Shown in pieces: positions 47,480 to 58,400 of a DNA stretch of 64,000 nt. The stretch is from Siphonodentalium dalli (taxonomy: Eukaryota; Mollusca; Scaphopoda; Gadilida; Siphonodentaliidae). The stretch spans positions 201,434,181 through 201,498,180 of the forward strand of contig CP136067.1 of the NCBI GenBank assembly GCA_032622095.1, written 5' to 3'. How positions within the stretch are numbered: the first letter of the stretch is position 1; each line of letters opens with the position of its first letter. The notes beneath the pieces are model-generated. The model was not told the origin of the DNA and searched no databases. It was given only the letters and a program-made list of their open reading frames with translations. Made by a program: the position numbers and the translations under genes.

Positions 47480-48226
47480 AACCACTGTCAACGGTGACGG
47501 GACACATGGCGGGTTGAACGTGCATGGCGTTGTAGCCAATCAGAGTGCTTGTTACAACAGGACATTGACACAGTATATTTATCAAAAGGCGACGTATATG
47601 GAAGTCTACTGGTTTCGATACAATCTACAATATTGATGTATATAGGACAATAGCTATGGTTAACCACATTTACGTGTAACTTGTAGCGTGTGTTGCCATT
47701 CCCAACTGAGGTCACCTGACTCACTTGATTATTTTGCCGCTAATGGTCGAACCTTTTAGACGTGTTGTGTCCATTGTGTAGAATCGAAACTTGTGGCGAA
47801 GAGGAATAATCAAATCGTCTGATAACGGAATGATCTATCAACGGTGTTGAGGCATTGGGTCGCGTAGTATTTACAAATTTCGATAAACGTTAGGCGATAT
47901 TTATAAACGTGTAAATTTGGCGCCATAAAATCATCTGACTGTTCCCGTCCTGTGCATTTCCATAGCAATACCATAATTATAAACGTTTCAAGTTACGCGT
48001 ACTTATATGACTGAACTTTGCTATTGTGTGCAATTGCGATATTACCATGCATAACGTATATAGGTTATTTACTATTTACACCAAGATTATTTTCATCAAG
48101 ATCATATTGGGGTCATTCTATAATAAAGTGCTGCATATTATCACATTACAAGAACTCGACAGGCAGACTTCGACAGACAGATACACTGGGATAAAGTCTA
48201 ATAGACTGGGTCTTCACTTTGATGCA
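47480..48226. other. No gene recognised; 3' flank of the lectin exon
   Basis: No ORF or repeat of note. On the minus strand this is downstream of the lectin exon and should hold its 3' UTR end and the intergenic DNA beyond. Confidence 0.5.
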
Positions 48227-48232
48227 TTTATT
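48227..48232 (-). promoter_or_regulatory. AATAAA polyadenylation signal
   Basis: TTTATT on the plus strand reads AATAAA on the minus strand, beginning 4 nt after the lectin stop codon (TGA at 48239-48237). The signal supports a terminal exon, but its position would make the 3' UTR very short. Confidence 0.5.
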
Positions 48233-48236
48233 GCTA

Positions 48237-48451
48237 TCAGAACATTGATCCTGTTTGGCAGACCACCGTGGCGGTACTATAACATGTATAGTCCCTGAAC
48301 TGGTTCTGCTGACCACTACTCAACCTCACGCAGTGATCATTTGCCTTATTACTCATGCCCGCATATGGACTCACATACGTGAGTGGTTTCTCATCCCAGT
48401 GTGTCCATGTGTCAGTCTCACGATCGTGTTCGCCATCCACCCAAAGATCAG
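48237..48451 (-). CDS. Terminal exon of a C-type lectin-like domain protein
   Basis: The minus strand has a strong acceptor, TTTGTCTTATTCCACAG, ending at 48452. The exon then reads CTG-ATC-TTT-GGG, giving ADLWVDGEHDRETDTWTHW, EKPLTYVS, NDHCVRLSSG, FRDYTCYS and TATVVCQTG before TGA at 48239-48237. This is the C-terminal half of a CTLD: the W-x-DG region, the HWDEKPL segment in the long loop region, and three conserved cysteines (HCV, YTC, VVC) that close the domain. The canonical calcium motifs EPN/QPD and WND are not evident: FRDYTC stands where WND-x-x-C is usual, so calcium and sugar binding are doubtful. Upstream exons must lie at higher coordinates, within or beyond at least 15 kb of satellite. 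The exon is followed by AATAAA. It could belong to a pseudogene, but the frame is intact. Confidence 0.8.
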
Positions 48452-48530
48452 CTGTGGAATAAGACAAATTGTAATTTAAATTGTATATCTGTCACTAAAT
48501 GACATGGAAAGCATGAGCTCCATGAATTCC

Positions 48531-48557
48531 GTTCCCAGTTCCCAGTTCCCAGTTCCC
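48531..48557. repeat. 7-bp microsatellite (GTTCCCA)n
   Basis: Nearly four copies of GTTCCCA immediately before the satellite array. Confidence 0.95.
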
Positions 48558-48573
48558 TATTCTCCTAAAATTA

Positions 48574-51500
48574 CACTTTTCGTTACTAAATCGGCTGCCG
48601 TATCCTGAGTCATGGTGGCCACCCGGGAATTCTTGTATTTTCGTGCGGTGCCACCCCGGGGGCAACTATATCAAAGTCACGCGACCTTGCACCCCCTTCC
48701 AAATTTTCTAAAATTGGGCTGAAGTCGTGCATGGGGTGTCAAAATAGCACTTTTCGTTACTAAATCGGCTGCCGTATCCTGAGTAATGGTGGCCACCCGG
48801 GAATTCTTGTATTTTCGTGCGGTGCCACCCCGGGGGCAACTATATCAAAGTCACGCGACCTTGCACCCCCTTCCAAATTTTCTAAAATTGGGCTGAAGTC
48901 GTGCATGGGGTGTCAAAATAGCACTTTTCGTTACTAAATCGGCTGCCGTATCCTGAGTCATGGTGGCCACCCGGAAATTCTTGTATTTTCGTGCGGTGCC
49001 ACACCGGGGGCAACTATATCAAAGTCACGCGACCATGCACCCCCTTCCAAATTTTCTAAAATTGGGCTGAAGTCGTGCATGGGGTGTCAAAATAGCACTT
49101 TTCGTTACTAAATCGGCTGCCGTATCCTGAGTCATGGTGGCCACCCGGGAATTCTTGTATTTTCGTGCGGTGCCACACCGGGTGCAACTATATCAAAGTC
49201 ACGCGACCTTGCACCCCCTTCCAAATTTTCTAAAATTGGGCTGAAGTCGTGCATGGGGTGTCAAAATAGCACTTTTCGTTACTAAATCGGCTGCCGTATC
49301 CTGAGTCATGGTGGCCACCCGGAAATTCTTGTATTTTCGTGCGGTGCCACACCGGGGGCAACTATATCAAAGTCACGCGACCATGCACCCCCTTCCAAAT
49401 TTTCTAAAATTGGGCTGAAGTCGTGCATGGGGTGTCAAAATAGCACTTTTCGTTACTAAATCGGCTGCCGTATCCTGAGTCATGGTGGCCACCCGGGAAT
49501 TCTTGTATTTTCGTGCGGTGCCACCCCGGGGGCAACTATATCAAAGTCACGCGACCTTGCACCCCCTTCCAAATTTTCTAAAATTGGGCTGAAGTCGTGC
49601 ATGGGGTGTCAAAATAACACTTTTCGTTACTAAATCGGCTGCCGTATCCTGAGTCATGGTGGCCACCCGGAAATTCTTGTATTTTCGTGCGGTGCCACAC
49701 CGGGGGCAACTATATCAAAGTCACGCGACCATGCACCCACTTCCAAATTTTCTAAAATTGGGCTGAAGTCGTGCATGGGGTGTCAAAATAGCACTTTTCG
49801 TTACTAAATCGGCTGCCGTATCCTGAGTCATGGTGGCCACCCGGGAATTCTTGTATTTTCGTGCGGTGCCACCCCGGGGGCAACTATATCAAAGTCACGC
49901 GACCTTGCACCCCCTTCCAAATTTTCTAAAATTGGGCTGAAGTCGTGCATGGGGTGTCAAAATAACACTTTTCGTTACTAAATCGGCTGCCGTATCCTGA
50001 GTCATGGTGGCCACCCGGAAATTCTTGTATTTTCGTGCGGTGCCACACCGGGGGCAACTATATCAAAGTCACGCGATCATGCACCCCCTTCCAAATTTTC
50101 TAAAATTGGGCTGAAGTCGTGCATGGGGTGTCAAAATAGCACTTTTCGTTACTAAATCGGCTGCCGTATCCTGAGTCATGGTGGCCACCCGGGAATTCTT
50201 GTATTTTCGTGCGGTGCCACCCCGGGGGCAACTATATCAATATTACGCGACCTTGCACCCCCTTCCAAATTTTCTAAAATTGGGCTGAAATCGTGCATGG
50301 GGTGTCAAAATAGCACTTTTCGTTACTAAATCGGCTGCCGTATCCTGAGTCATGGTGGCCACCCGGAAATTCTTGTATTTTCGCGCGGTGCCACCCCGCG
50401 GGCAACTATAGGAAAGTCACGCGATCATGCACCCCCTTCCAAATTTTCTAGAATTGGGCTTAAGTCGTGCATGGGGTGTCAAAATAGCACTTTTCGTTAC
50501 TAAATCGGCTGCCGTATCCTGAGTCATGGTGGCAACCCGGGAATTCTTGTATTTTCGCGCGGTGCCACCCCGGTGGCAACTATATCAAAGTCACGCGACC
50601 TTGCAACCCCTTCCAAATTTTCTAAAATTGGGCTGAAGTCGTGCATGGGGTGTCAAAATAGCACTTTTCGTTACTAAATCGGCTGCCGTATCCTGAGTCA
50701 TGGTGGCAACCCGGGAATCCTTGTATTTTCGTGCGGTGCCACCCCGGGGGCAACTATATCAAAGTCACGCGACCTTGCACCCCCTTCCAAATTTTCTAAA
50801 ATTGGGCTGAAGTCGTGCATGGGGTGTCAAAATAGCACTTTTCGTTACTAAATCGGCTGCCGTATCCTGAGTCATGGTGGCCACCCGGGAATTCTTGTAT
50901 TTTCGCGCGGTGCCACCCCGGTGGCAACTATATCAAAGTCACGCGACCTTGCAACCCCTTCCAAATTTTCTAAAATTGGGCTGAAGTCGTGCATGGGGTG
51001 TCAAAATAGCACTTTTCGTTACTAAATCGGCTGCCGTATCCTGAGTCATGGTGGCAACCCGGGAATCCTTGTATTTTCGTGCGGTGCCACCCCGGGGGCA
51101 ACTATATCAAAGTCACGCGACCTTGCACCCCCTTCCAAATTTTCTAAAATTGGGCTGAAGTCGTGCATGGGGTGTCAAAATAGCACTTTTCGTTACTAAA
51201 TCGGCTGCCGTATCCTGAGTCATGGTGGCCACCCGGGAATTCTTGTATTTTCGTGCGGTGCCACCCGGTGGCAACTATATCAAAGTCACGCGACCTTGCA
51301 ACCCCTTCCAAATTTTCTAAAATTGGGCTGAAGTCGTGCATGGGGTGTCAAAATAGCACTTTTCGTTACTAAATCGGCTGCCGTATCCTGAGTCATGGTG
51401 GCCACCCGGAAATTCTTGTATTTTCGTGCGGTGCCACACCGGCGGCAACTATATCAAAGTCACGCGATCATGCACCCCCTTCCAAATTTTCTAAAATTGG

Positions 51501-54500
51501 GCTGAAGTCGTGCATGGGGTGTCAAAATAGCACTTTTCGTTACTAAATCGGCTGCCGTATCCTGAGTCATGGTGGCCACCCGGGAATTCTTGTATTTTCG
51601 TGCGGTGCCACCCCGGGGGCAACTATATCAAAGTCACGCGACCATGCACCCCTTTCCATATTTTCTAAAATTGGGCTGAAGTCGTGCATGGGGTGTCAAA
51701 ATAGCACTTTTCGTTACTAAATTGGCTGCCGTATCCTGAGTCATGGTGGCCACCCGGAAATTCTTGTATTTTCGTGCGGTGCCACACCGGGGGCAACTAT
51801 ATCAAAGTCACGCGACCATGCACCCCCTTCCAAATTTTCTAAAATTGGGCTGAAGTCGTGCATGGGGTGTCAAAATAGCACTTTTCGTTACTAAATCGGC
51901 TGCCGTATCCTGAGTCATGGTGGCCACCCGGGAATTCTTGTATTTTCGTGCGGTGCCACCCCGGGGGCAACTATATCAAAGTCACGCGACCTTGCTACCC
52001 CTTCCAAATTTTCTAAAATTGGGCTGAAGTCGTGCATGGGGTGTCAAAATAGCACTTTTCGTTACTAAATCGGCTGCCGTATCCTGAGTCATGGTGGCCA
52101 CCCGGAAATTCTTGTATTTTCGTGCGGTGCCACGCCGGGGGCAACTATATCAAAGTCACGCGATCATGCACCCCCTTCCAAATTTTCTAAAATTGGGCTG
52201 AAGTCGTGCATGGGGTGTCAAAATAGCACTTTTCGTTACTAAATCGGCTGCCGTATCCTGAGTCATAGTGGCCACCCGGGAATTCTTGTATTTTCGTGCG
52301 GTGCCACCCCGGGGGCAACTATATCAAAGTCACGCGACCTTGCACCCCCTTCCAAATTTTCTAAAATTGGGCTGAAGTCGTGCATGGGGTGTCAAAATAG
52401 CACTTTTCGTTACTAAATCGGCTGCCGTATCCTGAGTCATGGTGGCCACCCGGGAATTCTTGTATTTTCGTGCGGTGCCACCCCGGGGGCAACTATATCA
52501 AAGTCACGCGACCTTGCACCCCCTTCTAAATTTTCTAAAATTGGGCTGAAGTCGTGCATGGGGTGTCAAAATAGCACTTTTCGTTACTAAATCGGCTGCC
52601 GTATCCTGAGTCATGGTGGCCACCCGGAAATTCTTGTATTTTCGTGCGGTGCCACACCGGGGGCAACTATATCAAAGTCACGCGATCATGCACCCCCTTC
52701 CAAATTTTCTAAAATTGGGCTGAAGTCGTGCATGGGGTGTCAAAATAGCACTTTTCGTTACTAAATCGGCTGCCGTATCCTGAGTCATGGTGGCCACCCG
52801 GGAATTCTTGTATTTTCGTGCGGTGCCACCCCGGGGGCAACTATATCAAAGTCACGCGACCTTGCACCCCCTTCCAAATTTTCTAAAATTGGGCTGAAGT
52901 CGTGCATGGGGTGTCAAAATAGCACTTTTCGTTACTAAATCGGCTGCCGTATCCTGAGTCATGGTGGCCACCCGGGAATTCTTGTATTTTCGTGCGGTGC
53001 CACCCCGGGGGCAACTATATCAAAGTCACGCGACCTTGCACCCTCTTCCAAATTTTCTAAAATTGGGCTGAAGTCGTGCATGGGGTGTCAAAATAGCACT
53101 TTTCGTTACTAAATCGGCTGCCGTATCCTGAGTCATGGTGGCCACCCGGAAATTCTTGTATTTTCGTGCGGTGCCACACCGGGGGCAACTATATCAAAGT
53201 CACGCGACCATGCACCCCCTTCCAAATTTTCTAAAATTGGGCTGAAGTCGTGCATGGGGTGTCAAAATAGCACTTTTCGTTACTAAATTGGCTGCCGTAT
53301 TCTGAGTCATGGTGGCCACCCGGAAATTCTTGTATTTTCGTGCGGTGCCACACCGGGGGCAACTATATCAAAGTCACGCGACCATGCACCCCCTTCCAAA
53401 TTTTCTAAAATTGGGCTGAAGTCGTGCATGGGGTGTCAAAATAGCACTTTTCGTTACTAAATCGGCTGCCGTATCCTGAGTCATGGTGGCCACCCGGGAA
53501 TTCTTGTATTTTCGTGCGGTGCCACTCCGGGGGCAACTATATCAAAGTCACGCGAACTTGCACCCCCTTCCAAATTTTCTAAAATTGGGCTGAAGTCGTG
53601 CATGGGGTGTCAAAATAGCACTTTTCGTTACTAAATCGGCTGCCGTATCCTGAGTCATGGTGGCCACCCGGGAATTCTTGTATTTTCGTGCGGTGCCACC
53701 CCGGGGGCAACTATATCAAAGTCACGCGACCTTGCACCCCCTTCCAAATTTTCTAAAATTGGGCTGAAGTCGTGCATGGGGTGTCAAAATAGCACTTTTC
53801 GTTACTAAATCGGCTGCCGTATCCTGAGTCATGGTGGCCACCCGGAAATTCTTGTATTTTCGTGCGGTGCCACACCGGGGGCAACTATATCAAAGTCACG
53901 CGATCATGCACCCCCTTCCAAATTTTCTAAAATTGGACTGAAGTCGTGCATGGGGTGTCAAAATAGCACTTTTCGTTACTAAATCGGCTGCCGTATCCTG
54001 AGTCATGGTGGCCACCCGGGAATTCTTGTATTTTCGTGCGGTGCCACCCCGGGGGCAACTATATCAAAGTCACGCGACCTTGCACCCCCTTCCAAATTTT
54101 CTAAAATTGGGCTGAAGTCGTGCATGGGGTGTCAAAATAGCACTTTTCGTTACTAAATCGGCTGCCGTATCCTGAGTCATGGTGGCCACCCGGAAATTCT
54201 TGTATTTTCGTGCGGTGCCACACCGGGGGCAACTATATCAAAGTCACGCGATCATGCACCCCCTTCCAAATTTTCTAAAATTGGGCTGAAGTCGTGCATG
54301 GGGTGTCAAAATAGCACTTTTCGTTACTAAATCGGCTGCCGTATCCTGAGTCATGGTGGCCACCCGGGAATTCTTGTATTTTCGTGCGGTGCCACCCCGG
54401 GGGCAACTATATCAAAGTCACGCGACCTTGCACACTCTTCCAAATTTTCTAAAATTGGGCTGAAGTCGTGCATGGGGTGTCAAAATAGCACTTTTCGTTA

Positions 54501-55489
54501 CTAAATCGGCTGCCGTATCCTGAGTCATGGTGGCCACCCGGGAATTCTTGTATTTTCGTGCGGTGCCACCCCGGGGGCAACTATATCAAAGTCACGCGAC
54601 CTTGCACCCCCTTCCAAATTTTCTAAAATTGGGCTGAAGTCGTGCATGGGGTGTCAAAATAGCACTTTTCGTTACTAAATCGGCTGCCGTATCCTGAGTC
54701 ATGGTGGCCACCCGGAAATTCTTGTAATTTCGTGCGGTGCCACACCGGGGGCAACTATATCAAAGTCACGCGATCATGCACCCCCTTCCAAATTTTCTAA
54801 AATTGGGCTGAAGTCGTGCATGGGGTGTCAAAATAGCACTTTTCGTTACTAAATCGGCTGCCGTATCCTGAGTCATGGTGGCCACCCGGGAATTCTTGTA
54901 TTTTCGTGCGGTGCCACCCCGGGGGCAACTATATCAAAGTCACGCGACCTTGCACCCCCTTCCAAATTTTCTAAAATTGGGCTGAAGTCGTGCATGGGGT
55001 GTCAAAATAGCACTTTTCGTTACTAAATCGGCTGCCGTATCCTGAGTCATGGTGGCCACCCGGGAATTCTTGTATTTTCGTGCGGTGCCACCCCGAAGGC
55101 AACTATATCAAAGTCACGCAACCTTGTACCCCCTTCCAAATTTTCTAAAATTGGGCTGAAGTCGTGCATGGGGTGTCAAAATAGCACTTTTCGTTACTAA
55201 ATCGGCTGCCGTATCCTGAGTCATGGTGGCCACCCGGGAATTCTTGTATTTTCGTGCGGTGCCACCCCGGGGGCAACTATATCAAAGTCACGCGACCTTG
55301 CACCCCCTTCCAAATTTTCTAAAATTGGGCTGAAGTCGTGCATGGGGTGTCAAAATAGCACTTTTCGTTACTAAATCGGCTGCCGTATCCTGAGTCATGG
55401 TGGCCACCCGGAAATTCTTGTATTTTCGTGCGGTGCCACACCGGGGGCAACTATATCAAAGTCACGCAACCATGCACCCCCTTCCAAAT
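48574..55489 (+). repeat. 174-bp satellite array, forward orientation, about 40 copies
   Basis: Monomers start at CACTTTTCGTTACTAAATCG, spaced 174 bp (48574, 48748, 48922 and so on). Two main types alternate. Type A has CACCCGGGAATTC, CCACCCCGGGGG and CGACCTTGCA. Type B has CACCCGGAAATTC, CCACACCGGGGG and CGACCATGCA or CGATCATGCA. The higher-order unit is therefore a 348-bp dimer, with occasional A-A runs. Each monomer contains the dyad GGTGGCCACC. Identity between units of one type is very high, implying recent homogenisation. No ORF of meaning. A monomer close to nucleosome length is typical of satellite DNA, but a centromeric role cannot be read from sequence. Confidence 0.98.
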
Positions 55490-58400
55490 GGTCGCGTGAC
55501 TTTGATATAGTTGCCCCCGGGGTGGCACCGCACGAAAATACAAGAATTCCTGGGTGGCCACCATGACTCAGGATACGGCAGCCGATTTAGTAACGAAAAG
55601 TGCTATTTTGACACCCCATGCACGACTTCAGCCCAATTTTAGAAAATTTGGAAGGGGGTGCATGGTCGCGTGACTTTGATATAGTTGCCCCCGGTGTGGC
55701 ACCGCACGAAAATACAAGAATTTCCGGGTGGCCACCATGACTCAGGATACGGCAGCCGATTTAGTAACGAAAAGTGCTATTTTGACACCCCATGCACGAC
55801 TTCAGCCCAATTCTAGAAAATTTGGAAGGGGCTGCATGGTCGCGTGACTTTCCAATAGTTGCCCGCGGGGTAGCACCGCACGAAAATACAAGGTATCCCG
55901 GATTGCCACCATGACTCAGGATACGGCAGCCGATTTTGTAACGAAAAGTGCTATTTTGACACCCCATGCACGACTTCAGCCCAATTTTAGAAAATTTGGA
56001 AGGGGCTGCATGGTCGCGTGACTTTCCTATAGTTGCCCGCAGGGTGGCACCGTACGAAAATACAAGGATTCCCGGGTTGCCATCATGACTCAGGATACGG
56101 CAGCCTATTTAGTAACGAAAAGTGCTATTTTGACACCCCATGCACGACTTCAGCCCAATTCTAGAAAATTTGGAAGGGGCTGCATGGTCGCGTAACTTTC
56201 CAATAGTTGCCCTCGGGGTGGCACCGCACGAAAATACAAGGTTTCCCGGGTTGCCACCATGACTCAGGGTACGGCAGCCGATTTAGTAACGAAAAGTGCT
56301 ATTTTGACACCCCATGCACGACTTCAGCCCAATTTTAGAAAATTTGGAAGGGGCTGCATGGTCGCGTGACTTTCCTATAGTTGCCCGCGGGGTGGCACCG
56401 CACGAAAATACAAGAATTCCCGGGTGGCCACCATGACTCAGGATACGGCAGCCGATTTAGTAACGAAAAGTGCTATTTTGACACCCCATGCACGACTTCA
56501 GCCCAATTTTAGAAAATTTGGAAGGGGGTGCATGATCGCGTGACTTTGATATAGTTGCCCCCGGTGTGGCACCGCACGAAAATACAAGAATTTCCGGGTG
56601 GCCACCATGACTCAGGATACGGCAGCCGATTTAGTAACGAAAAGTGCTATTTTGACACCCCATGCACGACTTCAGCCCAATTTTAGAAAATTTGGAAGGG
56701 GGTGCAAGGTCGCGTGACATTGATATAGTTGCCCCCGGGGTGGCACCGCACGAAAATACAAGAATTCCCGGGTGGCCACCATGACTCAGGATACGGCAGC
56801 CGATTTAGTAACGAAAAGTGCTATTTTGACACCCCATGCACGACTTCAGCCCAATTTTAGAAAATTTGGAAGGGGGTGCATGATCGCGTGACTTTGATAT
56901 AGTTGCCCCCGGTGTGGCACCGCACGAAAATACAAGAATTTCCCGGTGGCCACCATGACTCAGGATACGGCAGCCGATTTAGTAACGAAAAGTGCTATTT
57001 TGACACCCCATGCACGACTTCAGCCCAATTTTAGAAAATTTGGAAGGGGGTGCAAGGTCGCGTGACTTTGATATAGTTGCCCCCGGGGTGGCACCGCACG
57101 AAAATACAAGAATTCCCGGGTGGCCACCATGACTCAGGATACGGCAGCCGATTTAGTAACGAAAAGTGCTATTTTGACACCCCATGCACGACTTCAGCCC
57201 AATTTTAGAAAATTTGGAAGGGGGTGCATGATTGCGTGACTTTGTTATAGTTGCCCCCGGTGTGGCACCGCACGAAAATACAAGAATTTCCGGGTGGCCA
57301 CCATGACTCAGGATACGGCAGCCGATTTAGTAACGAAAAGTGCTATTTTGACACCCCATGCACGACTTCAGACCAATTTTAGAAAATTTGGAAGGGGGTG
57401 CATGGTCGCGTGACTTTGATATAGTTGCCCCCGGTGTGGCACCGCACGAAAGTACAAGAATTTCCGGGTGGCCACCATGACTCAGGATACGGCAGCCGAT
57501 TTAGTAACGAAAAGTGCTATTTTGACACCCCATGCACGACTTCAGCCCAATTTTAGAAAATTTGGAAGGGGGTGCAAGGTCGCGTGACTTTGATATAGTT
57601 GCCCCCGGGGTGGCACCGCACGAAAATACAAGAATTCCCGGGTGGCCACCATGACTCAGGATACGGCAGCCGATTTAGTAACGAAAAGTGCTATTTTGAC
57701 ACCCCATGCACGACTTCAGCCCAATTTTTGAAAATTTGGAAGGGGGTGCATGGTCGCGTGACTTTGATATAGTTGCCCCCGGTGTGGCACCGCACGAAAA
57801 TACAAGAATTTCCGGGTGGCCACCATGACTCAGGATACGGCAGCCGATTTAGTAACGAAAAGTGCTATTTTGACACCCCATTCACGACTTCAGCCCAATT
57901 TTAGAAAATTTGGAAGGGGGTGCAAGGTCGCGTGACTTTGATATAGTTGCCCCCGGGGTGGCACCGCACGAAAATACAAGAATTCCCGGGTGGCCACCAT
58001 GACTCAGGATACGGCAGCCGATTTAGTAACGAAAAGTGCTATTTTGACACCCCATGCACGACTTCAGCCCAATTTTAGAAAATTTGGAAGGGGGTGCAAG
58101 GTCGCGTGACTTTGATATAGTTGCCGCCGGGGTGGCACCGCACGAAAATACAAGAATTTCCGGGTGGCCACCATGACTCAGGATACGGCAGCCGATTTAG
58201 TAACGAAAAGTGCTATTTTGACACCCCATGCACGACTTCAGCCCAATTTTAGAAAATTTGGAAGAGGGTGCAAGGTCGCGTGACTTTGATATAGTTGCCC
58301 CCGGGGTGGCACCGCTCGAAAATACAAGAATTCCCGGGTTGCCACCATGACTCAGGATACGGCAGCCGATTTAGTAACGAAAAGTGCTATTTTGACACCC

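Noticed and set aside
47189-47636. Overlapping ORFs of 89-120 aa
   Set aside because: Products of the 26-bp minisatellite in three frames.
51144-51341. ORFs inside the satellite (also 55761-55967)
   Set aside because: Read from the 174-bp monomer; most other units have stops in the same frame.
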